In this document: in pieces, positions 37,329 through 46,379 of the stretch
How the letters are laid out: the number at the start of each line of letters is the position of its first letter
How positions within the stretch are numbered: the first letter of the stretch is position 1
Source: Hungatella sp. UBA4396
GTDB taxonomy: Bacteria; Bacillota; Clostridia; Lachnospirales; Lachnospiraceae
Assembly: GCA_002389905.1 (NCBI GenBank)
Contig: DGRE01000071.1
Span: 186,001-250,000, forward strand
Length of the DNA stretch: 64,000 bases
Reading direction: 5' to 3'
The notes under the pieces: generated by a model
The model's database searches: none
Seen by the model: only the letters and a program-made list of their open reading frames with translations
What the model was told of the DNA's origin: nothing
Position numbers and translations under genes: made by a program

Positions 37329-37820
37329 ATGGAATACTTTATTATGAGATCTGATGACAGAATCAGGAATCCTTTGAAAATTAATGAAGATATGATGGAT
37401 TTTGAAACAAATGAAGCATTTACAGTTTATACAGATTTTCAGCCCGATACAATTTTTACAGATTATTTCTCTGTAAAAAAGCTGTTTCAATATGCCTTTT
37501 GTGTATCAGATGCTCTTAAAGAAACTTTGGACATCTATACAGACAATATGCAAGCAGTTCCTGTATTTGTTACAGACAGTGAGATGCAGGGGCAGGAAAT
37601 ATATTGGAGGATTCACGTTGAATTACAGGACTGTCTGGTGAAAACACCTGATATGAAATATGACAAGTTTACTATTGATACAGAAAAACTGCAAAATAAA
37701 CATCTGTTTCGGATCGGCTTTGAAAAGCAGGAGTATCTGGTAGTATCGTTGAGTCTGGCTGAGAATATTCTGAGGAAAAGTCCTGTTGGAATAAGGTTCT
37801 TCCAGGTGAGTTTGCAATAG
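37329..37820 (+). CDS. Small protein between spike genes (DUF1629/Imm11-like?)
   Basis: A 163-residue soluble protein, MEYFIMRSDDRIRNPL at the start and GIRFFQVSLQ at the end. Overall pattern recalls the Imm11/DUF1629 family often found near T6SS effectors, but the match is weak by eye. It lies between the two VgrG-like genes and could be an adaptor or immunity factor. Confidence 0.4.
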   Translation: MEYFIMRSDDRIRNPLKINEDMMDFETNEAFTVYTDFQPDTIFTDYFSVKKLFQYAFCVSDALKETLDIYTDNMQAVPVFVTDSEMQGQEIYWRIHVELQDCLVKTPDMKYDKFTIDTEKLQNKHLFRIGFEKQEYLVVSLSLAENILRKSPVGIRFFQVSLQ

Positions 37821-37828
37821 GGGGAAAG

Positions 37829-39214
37829 ATGAGAGAAAATAAAGCGCTGATTCAAAATCTGATGCTGGACTTACCGGTAAAGATACAGGATATAAAAGAA
37901 TTTAGAATTGAACAAAGCTTAAATAATCACGCATCCGCTTACATAACCGGGGTTTTGAAAGAAGAAAATCAGGAAGCAATGCACAGCCTGACCAGCCAGA
38001 CTGATGTAGCAATTAAAATGAAGAAGGAAAAGGGAGAAGAAATCATATTTTGCGGACTTCCGGAGAAGGTGACAATCAGACACGGATATGACGGATATAC
38101 GATCAGCCTTCTTCTAAAAAGCAGTTCCTTCCGTATGGATATTTTAAAGAAAAGAAGAAGCTTTCAAGATCCTGAAAATCCTTATAAGGAGCTGTTCCAG
38201 ACTATTCTCAGGGAATATGGTGGAGATACTTTTGATTCAGCTTCCCATGGAGCCGTACAGAAAGGTCCTCTTATACAATATGAAGAGACTGACTGGGAAT
38301 TTTTAAAGAGAGCTGCCTCACAGATAGGGGCGGGGATTTTCCCTGATATTTGCTCTGAAAAACCCCGTGTATATATCGGAATGCCAGAAGGAAACAGCTA
38401 TAGTGAATCAGGAACAGAGTATTCCCTGGAAAAGAATATGGGGGACTATCTGCGCATTCAAAAAAAGGATGGGGGCGTAACAGAGCAGGGAGCCATGTCC
38501 GGTTATCTAAAAACCGGGGCAAATTATCAGATGGGAGATAAGATAAACATTCAAGGAGTCCTGTTCATTATATCAGAAAAAATAATGGAAATGAAAAAAG
38601 GGATTTTCGAATACCGGTACCGGCTGCAGGCAAAGGAAGGCTTAAAACAAACGCTTCTCCTACATCTGGGATTAAAAGGGGTGTCCATTGAGGGGCAGGT
38701 TCTTGATGTAAAAGAAGATAAATTAAAAATACATCTGTCTATAGACCAGACCCAAGATCCTGATGAGACGGCCTGGTATCCTTTTTACACAGCTTATGCA
38801 GCGAAAGGAAGGACTGGTTGGTACAGCATGCCTCAGGAAGGCGACTGTGTTCAGCTTTATCTGCCTGAGGCCGATGAAAAAAAGGCTTATGTGAGAGCTG
38901 TCAGCCGCCAGGATGGGGAATCGAATCCCAAGGTGATGAATCCGGCGGTAAAGTATTTTGAAACCATAGATGGAAAGGAAATAAAGATGTCCCCGGAGGA
39001 AATGACGATCAGTGCTGCCGAAGATGTTATGTATTTGAAAATGGAGCAGGAATCCGGAGTGGAAATCAGCAGCCACAAAGACATCCGTATTAAGGCAGGA
39101 AATAAATTGACAGCAGGATGCCGCAGCATGGAAATCGAATCAAATGAAAAGATCGTACTCTCTACTAATACCAGTGGTATCATTATTGATGATGTTGTAC
39201 ATATCAAAGGGTGA
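37829..39214 (+). CDS. VgrG/gp27-gp5-like spike protein 2
   Basis: A 461-residue paralogue of spike protein 1: LIQYEETDWEFLKRAASQ near 148, GWYSMPQEGDCVQLYLP near 335, and a C-terminal beta-repeat tail (VEISSHKDIRIKAGNKL). Its N terminus differs from the first (MRENKALIQNLMLDLP). Two different spikes suggest either a heterotrimer or alternative effector loading; this one is next to the chaperone and effector genes. Confidence 0.85.
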   Translation: MRENKALIQNLMLDLPVKIQDIKEFRIEQSLNNHASAYITGVLKEENQEAMHSLTSQTDVAIKMKKEKGEEIIFCGLPEKVTIRHGYDGYTISLLLKSSSFRMDILKKRRSFQDPENPYKELFQTILREYGGDTFDSASHGAVQKGPLIQYEETDWEFLKRAASQIGAGIFPDICSEKPRVYIGMPEGNSYSESGTEYSLEKNMGDYLRIQKKDGGVTEQGAMSGYLKTGANYQMGDKINIQGVLFIISEKIMEMKKGIFEYRYRLQAKEGLKQTLLLHLGLKGVSIEGQVLDVKEDKLKIHLSIDQTQDPDETAWYPFYTAYAAKGRTGWYSMPQEGDCVQLYLPEADEKKAYVRAVSRQDGESNPKVMNPAVKYFETIDGKEIKMSPEEMTISAAEDVMYLKMEQESGVEISSHKDIRIKAGNKLTAGCRSMEIESNEKIVLSTNTSGIIIDDVVHIKG

Positions 39215-39244
39215 TTATATTTTATTTATGAGGAGGAAGGAACT

Positions 39245-39865
39245 ATGGAGAGCCGGAAGACATATGCAGAAGCGGTTATGGAAAAGATAAAAGGAATTGA
39301 CCAGACAGAAGAACAGAGTATTTACAATATAGAAAATGACATAGAAAACGGATTTATTATTGTAAAATACAAAAAAATGGAGATAGAAGAGAAGTCTGTT
39401 TTAGATGGTGGGCTTACGATGATGCTTCCGGCTGAAATTCATTTGATGGATGAAGAATTGGCAAGAGCCAAATATCCGGATGGTAATAGACCGGATTATA
39501 TCTATACCAATGAAGATACAACTGTTAATTTTACCTTTTCTATTGATGACAGCGGCCTGATCAACAATGAAGAGGTAGAAGAGGTTAAAAATATTCTTTC
39601 CAGTCAGATGCGGCGCTTATATCCCGGTTCTAAAATTGAGGACAGCCAGACAATCCAGGCAGGAGAAAAAGCGGTCAGTTTCTTCTCTTTTGACATTCCG
39701 CTTATCGATGGAAACATATACAACCTTATGTTTTTTATGGAATATCAGGAGCATCTTCTCATAGGGGGATTTAATTGCAGCATTCATCAGAAAAAACAAT
39801 GGAGGCCTTTAGTCAGGCAGATGCTTATGACAATAAGAGAAACAGTGCAGCAGGAAAGCGTGTAA
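39245..39865 (+). CDS. DcrB/EagR-like candidate effector chaperone
   Basis: A 206-residue soluble protein with alternating strands, an NFTFS core and a C-terminal helix, resembling the DcrB/DUF1795 fold used by EagR chaperones that load T6SS effectors. No signal peptide. It follows the second spike and precedes the adaptor and toxin. Fold assignment is from pattern and context, not a clear motif. Confidence 0.45.
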   Translation: MESRKTYAEAVMEKIKGIDQTEEQSIYNIENDIENGFIIVKYKKMEIEEKSVLDGGLTMMLPAEIHLMDEELARAKYPDGNRPDYIYTNEDTTVNFTFSIDDSGLINNEEVEEVKNILSSQMRRLYPGSKIEDSQTIQAGEKAVSFFSFDIPLIDGNIYNLMFFMEYQEHLLIGGFNCSIHQKKQWRPLVRQMLMTIRETVQQESV

Positions 39866-39869
39866 GTCT

Positions 39870-40994
39870 ATGGAAAAGAACGTTTGGGAAAAATTTGCTC
39901 AAAATAATGTAGTTCCCGCTTTGGAACAGGTGTTGGTTGATCTGGAACAGGACTTTCAAGAGAACAAACATGAGATGAAGCAAATATTTGTAGATTCTTT
40001 TCGTCAGGCCTGTACAAATATAAGGGAAATTCAGAAGAAGGGTCAGCCTAGAACAGGTTTCTTAATATTTCATCTGCTAAGAACCAGAACCCTGCAGCAT
40101 AAGTATACATATACCATCATGACTTATGATAAAGACTGGTATCGCAAGGAGGGGATTCCGGTAGGAGAACTGGATGTATCCTTTGCTTTTAAATACTATG
40201 AAGCCATGTGGAAAAAGCTTGCCGGCGAATACAAAAGGTACATTATGCAGATAGAAGAACCTGATGTGGAACAGATTATGCTGGATCATCTGCCGTATTT
40301 TCATAAATATGTGGTAGAAGTCATGCGGTTTGGTCTGCTGGAAGCATTGGAAACAGAAGAATACCAGTGTCTTGAGAAGGAAGACCGATTTGAAATTCAG
40401 ACGGGTGAATATTATGAACTTTGTGATTTGATTCATATAGAACAGAAGGAAAAGAATTTGTTGAAAATTAAAAAACAGATTCTTCAGGGAGAAGGACAGG
40501 CATGTTGTTTTCAGGACTTTCGTGAGGTGGATTTAAGCGGTTTGTCCTGCATTCGCAGGGATCTTCGCTATGCGGATTTTAGAGACAGCACTTTGGACGA
40601 TGCGGATTTAAGTATTAGCTTGCTGATGGGAACGAAATTTAAGGGCTGTACGATGAAGGGTGTGAATCTGATGTTTTCCATGATCCATAATGCCAGTTTT
40701 GAAAATGCAAATCTGACAGGAGCTGATCTTCAATGCTGCGTGACATTTACAAAGAAAACTGACGCAAACCAGTGGAAGAGTACGGGATTCACGGGAACCA
40801 GTTTCAGAAACAGTCTGCTGGCCGGAGCGAATTTTACAGGAGCTACCATAATGGAAGGGGACTTTGACGGAGCTGACTTAAAGGGAGCAGTATTTGAAGA
40901 TGCCCGGCTGTATGGAAGCCGGTTCAACAAAAAACATCTGGAACAGTGTCAATTTACTCAGGAGCAGCTTGAACAAATGGAGATCATACCTTAA
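39870..40994 (+). CDS. Pentapeptide-repeat protein, candidate effector adaptor
   Basis: A 374-residue protein. The N-terminal ~200 residues are helical and unidentified. About 217-345 are pentapeptide repeats (FREVDLSGLSC, LRYADFRDSTLDDADLS, ASFENANLTGADL, GANFTGATIMEGDFDGADL) forming a right-handed beta helix. In T6SS, DUF2169/pentapeptide proteins act as adaptors between VgrG and effector. Position between chaperone and toxin supports that role. Confidence 0.65.
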   Translation: MEKNVWEKFAQNNVVPALEQVLVDLEQDFQENKHEMKQIFVDSFRQACTNIREIQKKGQPRTGFLIFHLLRTRTLQHKYTYTIMTYDKDWYRKEGIPVGELDVSFAFKYYEAMWKKLAGEYKRYIMQIEEPDVEQIMLDHLPYFHKYVVEVMRFGLLEALETEEYQCLEKEDRFEIQTGEYYELCDLIHIEQKEKNLLKIKKQILQGEGQACCFQDFREVDLSGLSCIRRDLRYADFRDSTLDDADLSISLLMGTKFKGCTMKGVNLMFSMIHNASFENANLTGADLQCCVTFTKKTDANQWKSTGFTGTSFRNSLLAGANFTGATIMEGDFDGADLKGAVFEDARLYGSRFNKKHLEQCQFTQEQLEQMEIIP

Positions 40995-41011
40995 AATAGG
41001 AGAGGAAGACT

Positions 41012-42913
41012 GTGTTCAAAATAGGAAAAGTGATTGAAAAAGCCAAGGCCATGGTACCAAAGGCAATCGAGGTGGGGAGGCAGGCAGTTAAAAGCGTGGC
41101 AAATAAGGTGGCAAACAGTGCTTTGGGAAAAGCCGTTGCAGCGATTCCCCAAACCTTGAAGGCGGTGGCACAGAAAGGAGTTGGAACTGCAAAAAAAGTA
41201 GCTGCAGCTATTCCGAAGGCAATTGATGCTGTAAAAAAGACGGCGGAGGAAGTAAAAGGTAAGGCACAGGCCAAGGCAGCAGAAGTAAAAGGAAAAGTAC
41301 AGGCTAAGGCAGAGGAGATCAATACAGCTGTAACGAACAAGGTTCAGGAGATCACTACAGATATCAATGAGAGGAACAAACGGATTGGGGAAAAACTTCT
41401 GAAGGAAATTGAGGCAACGGCCTCCGGTCTGATAAGAGGTACTATAACAGCGGGAGCAGTATTTCCACTTGCTGACGGAGGGCTGAGAAGTTCTTCTCTT
41501 ATGCTGAATTACCTGCTGCAGTCGAGGAAGGCAATCGTGGAAGAGTATCCACTTCTGAATCTGCAAGGGGATTTGCTGAAGGGTCTTATTGATGGGATTA
41601 AGTCAGCAGGAGCCAAAGGTGAAGCAATTGCGGGAAGTTATATTTATAATCTGAATGTGCCGGTCATATCAGATTTTGTAGGAGGACTCACGGGGCAGAA
41701 AGATCCCGAAGCAGAAAGTAATTACTTTACAGTTAAAGGTGCATTTTACCGGGGAATGTTAGTGGATGGACTTTTTGGAACTGTGGAGGGTGTGGCAAGC
41801 CTGGTTGCAGATCCTTTTGCGGCAATAGAAGGAATAAACAACATAGTGATGAATCCCAGGGAAACATTGCCGGCAATAGGCAGCGGTATTAAGGACTTTG
41901 TCGATAAAAAAATCATCCATGGAAGTGCAGAAGATCGAGCCCAGGTGGCCGGTCAGGCAGCATTTGAAGTGGTTTCCTGGCTGGTAGGTGCAGGAGAAGC
42001 AAAGGCAGGAATAAAAGCAGCGGATGCGGCCTCAGATGGGGCAAAGGTATCAAAAATGGCAGATGCGGCTTCAGATGTAGCAAAAACGACAAATGTAATT
42101 GATAAAGCATTGGATGGGGCTAAAGCGGTGAAACTCTTTAATAAAGCCGGATTAAAGAGTTTTGGAAAGAATCTGGCCGCAAGTTTGGATAGTTCTATTT
42201 TAAATGCCGGGAAACGGGCAGGAGATTTCATTGATAATATAAGAGCAGGAATGAGCCGCCTATCGGGCCCCCAACCGGAATTAGCTGGAATAGGAATGGT
42301 TGATGATATCGGAAGAAGTGGGGATAAAATAGAAGATATTTATACTACGTTGAAGAAAAGTTTAATGAAGAAGGATGAAGTTCCGGGAAGCAGTGTAAAT
42401 ATCAAGCCAAAGGTAGATGGGGAAGATCTGAAAAAGTTGGTGGATGATATACCAGAAGGGAGTGCTGTTAAAGGGCCTGGTGGTGTGGTTGCTGAGGGTT
42501 CGGGTGACGATATAGTAACATACAGGAGAGTACAAGGTGGTGAAGGAACTACTCCTAATCAGTCAAGTCAACCACGAATTAAAGTAAATGAAGATGGTTC
42601 CATTAGTATACAAGATAAAAAATCAGATTTAAATGTTAGTATAGATAATGGAGAACACTCTAAATACTTTAACGAAGTTAAGAGGGGAGGTACCGGTGAA
42701 ATTGTAGAATTTGATGTGCCAAAATGGTTTGATGATTTTCTAAAAGAAAATACAGTACCACAAAACAACTATACTAAAAACCCTCTAAATCAAGGTGGTA
42801 CTGCACCAAAACTTGTCGATCCCAATATGCCTGGCAATGCTTTTGAACTCCCGGCACCATGGGCAGAGTGGATTGAGGAATATGCAAAGAATGCTAGGAT
42901 AAAATCACCATAG
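41012..42913 (+). CDS. Modular polymorphic toxin (candidate injected effector)
   Basis: A 633-residue GTG-start protein. Residues 1-130 are Lys/Ala-rich amphipathic helix with repeats such as KGKAQAKAAEV and KGKVQAKAEEI. Residues ~230-420 form a glycine/alanine-rich pre-toxin region (NYFTVKGAFYRGMLVDGLFG). The variable C-terminal domain starts at about residue 495, just after AEGSGDD, and holds about 139 residues (YRRVQGG, HSKYFNEVKRGGTG, PGNAFELPAPW). The toxin activity is not identified. Base composition becomes AT-richer exactly at this junction. Two likely immunity genes follow. Confidence 0.7.
   Translation: MFKIGKVIEKAKAMVPKAIEVGRQAVKSVANKVANSALGKAVAAIPQTLKAVAQKGVGTAKKVAAAIPKAIDAVKKTAEEVKGKAQAKAAEVKGKVQAKAEEINTAVTNKVQEITTDINERNKRIGEKLLKEIEATASGLIRGTITAGAVFPLADGGLRSSSLMLNYLLQSRKAIVEEYPLLNLQGDLLKGLIDGIKSAGAKGEAIAGSYIYNLNVPVISDFVGGLTGQKDPEAESNYFTVKGAFYRGMLVDGLFGTVEGVASLVADPFAAIEGINNIVMNPRETLPAIGSGIKDFVDKKIIHGSAEDRAQVAGQAAFEVVSWLVGAGEAKAGIKAADAASDGAKVSKMADAASDVAKTTNVIDKALDGAKAVKLFNKAGLKSFGKNLAASLDSSILNAGKRAGDFIDNIRAGMSRLSGPQPELAGIGMVDDIGRSGDKIEDIYTTLKKSLMKKDEVPGSSVNIKPKVDGEDLKKLVDDIPEGSAVKGPGGVVAEGSGDDIVTYRRVQGGEGTTPNQSSQPRIKVNEDGSISIQDKKSDLNVSIDNGEHSKYFNEVKRGGTGEIVEFDVPKWFDDFLKENTVPQNNYTKNPLNQGGTAPKLVDPNMPGNAFELPAPWAEWIEEYAKNARIKSP
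42492..42506 (+). repeat. 15-bp junction identical to the orphan toxin tail (copy 1)
   Basis: CTGAGGGTTCGGGTG, encoding EGSG at the border of the constant and variable parts of the toxin. The same 15 bases in the same reading frame occur at 46414-46428. Confidence 0.85.
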
Positions 42914-42944
42914 ATACGGTATAAATTATAGGAGGTAAAGAGTT

Positions 42945-43484
42945 ATGGTGTTAGAGCCAGATGGTATAACTAAAATAATAATAGGAACTAGAATAAATAG
43001 TGACTTCAGCTGGTATGTAACAGATAAAGATTTGTGGTTTATGGACTATGAAAAATTACATGAAGTTTATAGGAAAAAATTTGAAAGTTTAAAAATCCCT
43101 TATAATATGGATAATCATGAGAATCAGAATGAACGAAAAGGATTGCCTATCTTAAATGAGAATTCGATTCATGATTTTAAACCAAGAATTGACAAGTACA
43201 AAGTAACAGTAGATGAATTGAGAGAATTGTTAAAGGTATACATATTAATTAATGGTAGAGAAGATGTTTATTATCGATTTATTCCTGCATTGTACTTGGA
43301 TTTTGATAAGAAAGAGTTATATTCTCTTTACACAGAATATGAATCTTTTGAAACCTATGTAGCTAAAGGCTGGAGTGGAAAATACGAAGATTTTCTTACA
43401 AAGGTAGAAATAAAAGAAAAATATTGGTATGATGATAACAAAATCCCCATTTTAGATTATAGTAAAGGAGTATCTAGTGCATGA
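42945..43484 (+). CDS. Candidate immunity protein to the modular toxin
   Basis: A 179-residue soluble, AT-rich gene directly after the toxin, with an AGGAGG site. It is rich in Tyr, Asp, Glu and Lys (WYVTDKDLWFMDYEKLHEVY). No family recognised. Position after a variable C-terminal domain is the usual place for the cognate immunity gene. Confidence 0.6.
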   Translation: MVLEPDGITKIIIGTRINSDFSWYVTDKDLWFMDYEKLHEVYRKKFESLKIPYNMDNHENQNERKGLPILNENSIHDFKPRIDKYKVTVDELRELLKVYILINGREDVYYRFIPALYLDFDKKELYSLYTEYESFETYVAKGWSGKYEDFLTKVEIKEKYWYDDNKIPILDYSKGVSSA

Positions 43485-43705
43485 GTGAAAATAAAGTAAG
43501 TATTATATCAGAGAAATTTGAAAATGAAAAAACAGGAGAGCAAGTCGAAGGTATTACAATAATAATTGATGGTAAATTAAAAGATATGTTTGATATTATA
43601 ATTGATAAAGAGGGTAATTATAGTGATTATAAAGAAGTTATGCGTGATGTGCTTTTTTCTGGTATAAATAATTATGTAGAAAAGTATAAAAACGAAAATT
43701 CTTGA
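43481..43705 (+). CDS. Small protein coupled to the immunity gene
   Basis: A 74-residue acidic protein starting in an ATGA overlap with the gene before. It contains GITIIIDGKLKDMFDII and no membrane segment. It could be a second immunity component or an accessory subunit. No family recognised. Confidence 0.5.
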   Translation: MSENKVSIISEKFENEKTGEQVEGITIIIDGKLKDMFDIIIDKEGNYSDYKEVMRDVLFSGINNYVEKYKNENS

Positions 43706-43812
43706 GTCTGCTGTTGTGACAATTTATAACTTACCTGTAGAAACAGATATGACGAGAGAGTTTCAGGTGTTGTGTAATTTTTAGCGTTGATATAAGACAT
43801 GTTGATAGTTGT

Positions 43813-43851
43813 GCAAGGACGGAGCCTGTTATTTTAAGGTTCTGTCCTTGC
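43813..43851. terminator. Bidirectional terminator
   Basis: GCAAGGAC (43813-43820) pairs with GTCCTTGC (43844-43851). It lies between the converging immunity genes and the minus-strand small gene and could stop both transcripts. Confidence 0.6.
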
Positions 43852-43856
43852 ATATA

Positions 43857-44135
43857 TTATAATAATTTGCTAATATATTTTAACAGTTTCACACCATCTA
43901 AAAAACCTTGTTGATAGAGAAATGCTTCTTCCAAAGCGAATTTCCTTATTAGGGAATCGATATAATTTTGAAATAGTTCTTTTTCCTTGTTTGGTAAATT
44001 TTCAATGAAGATTTCGGCGTGTAGAATTTGATCATATTCGTTCTCAGATTGGTTGGGCTGTTTTTGATGGAATATTTCAATTAGCATATCGATACGTTCC
44101 TGGATAAACATATCCAGGAATTCCTGTTCAGTCAT
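43857..44135 (-). CDS. Small DUF6809-like protein
   Basis: A 92-residue protein beginning MTEQEFLDMFIQERID and ending in EAFLYQQGFLDGVKLLKY, a pattern like the small DUF6809 proteins found on clostridial mobile elements. An AGGAGG-type site precedes the ATG at 44135; longer upstream reading has no ribosome site. Function unknown. Confidence 0.55.
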   Translation of the reverse strand: MTEQEFLDMFIQERIDMLIEIFHQKQPNQSENEYDQILHAEIFIENLPNKEKELFQNYIDSLIRKFALEEAFLYQQGFLDGVKLLKYISKLL

Positions 44136-44303
44136 AATGTTTCCCTCCTTTGAGAACATACGATACCGGAATTGTTTTAGGAAGTCGATACTACTATCCA
44201 CTAATAATAGGTTTTGTAAATAGCAGATATGAACAATAGGTATAATAGGTGGGCGTTCCAGGTGTACCTCGTAAAGTCTTATTATATGCCAATTTTTCCA
44301 GAT

Positions 44304-44417
44304 TCCGACCACCTTTACTGCGTCAAACCGTGAATCCGACCACCTCATGTAAAAGCCCCTCAAACGCCCAGCACTGCTGGGCGAAGTGGCTGTCGGGTGG
44401 TTGCTTTTGACCACCCG
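44304..44417. repeat. IS-terminus-like repeat and hairpin cluster
   Basis: TCCGACCACCT is repeated at 44304-44314 and 44335-44345. It is followed by two hairpins, GCCCAGC/GCTGGGC (44366-44382) and CGGGTGGT/ACCACCCG (44394-44417). Multiple short terminal repeats of this kind occur at the ends of IS21-like elements, so this may be a remnant end. No transposase of that family is left. The 44418-44764 stretch that follows holds nothing I recognise. Confidence 0.35.
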
Positions 44418-44779
44418 GCTTTCTCCTGCTCTATTTTCGCCCCAGTAAATACAGGCTAAAGTTTGTCTACAGACAGGTTATTCGTATGACTTGTGTTACA
44501 GCAATTTAGCAGCCTTTGAAGGAAACTGTATCAGCAAGATTGTTGGTAGGAGGCTGCCCAATTGGCCTACAATTGTTTTTTGGCATAATAATGGTCAACT
44601 TGCCATCGGTGTTATGTAAAGGGCACACAGGGGCAATACGAGCGTACAATGGGCCGATAAAAGAGGGTTGCCAGTAGGAATTGCGGATTGTGAGCTAAGT
44701 CGATGGTCCTTCTCAACCCATGTCTAAAAGTATCATAAAAAAGTAAGAAAAAGTTTACCAATACAGGGGTGAACCATTC

Positions 44780-45095
44780 TTCTCAAAAAAATACACTTAT
44801 GGTAAACTGGGCAGGAGGGGGGCTATGGGGGGGGGATAAATACTCTGGCTGTAGTCCCTCTTTTTCTCTTTTTTTTGTCCTTTTTTCCCAGAAAAATAAA
44901 ATTAGAAATGACTTGCAATCTATCCGATAGAGAGTTAACATCAACAACCAATAAAAGAAATAACTTGTTCTTTCACCCATTGGTTTGTTGTGGATAGGCT
45001 GTCGAACCCTTGCGGACTCATTTTGAGTTAACGCTGTCATCTGAGGTTGCCGGTACGGGAACTGACTGGTTGGAAACAAGAGCAGGAGGGAGAGA
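44780..45095 (+). ncRNA. Candidate bridge-RNA region of the IS110 element
   Basis: Non-coding leader between the IS left end and the transposase. It contains G-rich runs, a T-rich run and then a segment from about 44985 to 45080 with self-complementary pieces. The location matches bridge RNAs of IS110 elements; the fold was not computed. Confidence 0.35.
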
Positions 45096-45096
45096 A

Positions 45097-46323
45097 TTGC
45101 AGAGAAGAGAAAATCTGCTTTATGTGGGAATTGACCTGCATAAAGAAACCCATACCGCAGTGATGGTAAACTGTTGGAATGAAAAGTTAGAAGTGGTTGT
45201 CATTGAAAACAAGCCCAGTGAATTTAAAAAGCTGGAAGAAAAAGTAAACAGAAAATCCCGTAGTCTTGGACTGAATCCTATTTATGGATTAGAGAATGCT
45301 TACGGCTACGGCAGGAGTTTAGCTGTATGGCTGATTGAAAATGGCTGCATTGTGAAGGATATTAATCCTGCCCTGGCTTATGATCAGAGAAAAAGTGCGC
45401 CCATGTTCCGTAAAAATGACGAGTGGGATGCATACTGCGTGGCAACAGTTCTGATTAATCAGCTACATACTTTGCCTGACGCAAAGCCCAAGGATAACGA
45501 ATGGACTCTGTCACAGTTGGTAAATCAAAGGGAAATGTTAGTAAAAGACGGAATCCGCTTTAAAAATGGACTTCATGAGCAGATATCTATGGCATACCCC
45601 AGCTATCATAAATTTTTCAGTGAAATCGATGGAAAATGTGCTATGTACTTCTGGAGGACTTATCCTTCCCCAGTGCATTTAGAGGGAAAAACAGCAGAAG
45701 AGTTAACAGCTGAATTCAAAGAAATAGCCCGTATTACGAAAAGGGATAAAGCGGAACTCATCCTGGACTGTGTTCAGAATGATGGAAACACCATACGGGA
45801 ATACCAGGAATCCAGGGATTTTATCACAAGGAGTCTGGTAAGAACTTTAGAACATCAGAAAGAAGAACTGGCAGGAGTTGATGAAGAAATCGAAAAGATC
45901 CTGCTCACCTTTGATTATAAACTGGCCAGTATGCCGGGAATTGGAATAACGGTAGCCAGTAAGCTGATTGCGGAAATCGGAGATATCCGAAGGTTTTCCA
46001 ATGCAGATAAACTGGCGAGATTTGCAGGAGTGGCGCCTGTCAAGTTCAGTTCTGCCGGAAAAGGCAAGGAACAGAGTTCCAGACAGGGGAACCGTCAACT
46101 GCATGGTCTGTTTTATTTCCTGGCAGTGACTATGGTTTCTGTACCCAAGAACGGAATGCCCAATCATCCGGTATTTCACAGTTATTATATGCGGAAAATC
46201 AGTGAGGGAAAGACAAAATCTCAGGCATTGGTCTGTATCATGCGCCGGTTGGTGAACATTGTGTACGGAATGATGAAAAATAAGACAGAATACAGGGAAC
46301 CACTGCCAGAAGAAGAACAGTAA
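45097..46323 (+). CDS. IS110-family transposase (bridge recombinase)
   Basis: A 408-residue IS110 transposase. The N-terminal RuvC-like DEDD domain opens YVGIDLHKETHTAVMV; the C-terminal transposase_20 domain has SMPGIGITVASKLIAEIGDI, ARFAGVAPVKFSSAGKG and a GNRQLHGLFYFLA segment containing the expected small-residue catalytic region. Start is TTG at 45097 with AGGAGGG six bases upstream; earlier in-frame starts lie inside the candidate bridge-RNA leader. The gene looks intact. Confidence 0.9.
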   Translation: MQRRENLLYVGIDLHKETHTAVMVNCWNEKLEVVVIENKPSEFKKLEEKVNRKSRSLGLNPIYGLENAYGYGRSLAVWLIENGCIVKDINPALAYDQRKSAPMFRKNDEWDAYCVATVLINQLHTLPDAKPKDNEWTLSQLVNQREMLVKDGIRFKNGLHEQISMAYPSYHKFFSEIDGKCAMYFWRTYPSPVHLEGKTAEELTAEFKEIARITKRDKAELILDCVQNDGNTIREYQESRDFITRSLVRTLEHQKEELAGVDEEIEKILLTFDYKLASMPGIGITVASKLIAEIGDIRRFSNADKLARFAGVAPVKFSSAGKGKEQSSRQGNRQLHGLFYFLAVTMVSVPKNGMPNHPVFHSYYMRKISEGKTKSQALVCIMRRLVNIVYGMMKNKTEYREPLPEEEQ

Positions 46324-46379
46324 TTTCTTTCTTAAAAATAGCGCCAAGATGTGCTATACTTTTTTTAATAGAATACTAA

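Noticed and set aside
41012..41566. Minus-strand frames opposite the Lys/Ala-rich toxin N terminus
   Set aside because: Hydrophobic Ala/Phe or Cys/Leu-rich shadows of the repeated coding sequence.
20740..42913. Prophage tail region
   Set aside because: No capsid, portal, terminase, holin, lysin or integrase; presence of FHA, PP2C, Hsp70 and toxin/immunity genes fits an injection system better.
20740..42913. Canonical type VI secretion system
   Set aside because: TssJ, TssL, TssM and ClpV are missing and the host appears Gram-positive; similarity is limited to sheath, tube, spike and PAAR-like parts.
43706..45096. CRISPR array from the short repeats near 44.3 kb
   Set aside because: Only two copies of an 11-base repeat and no cas genes.
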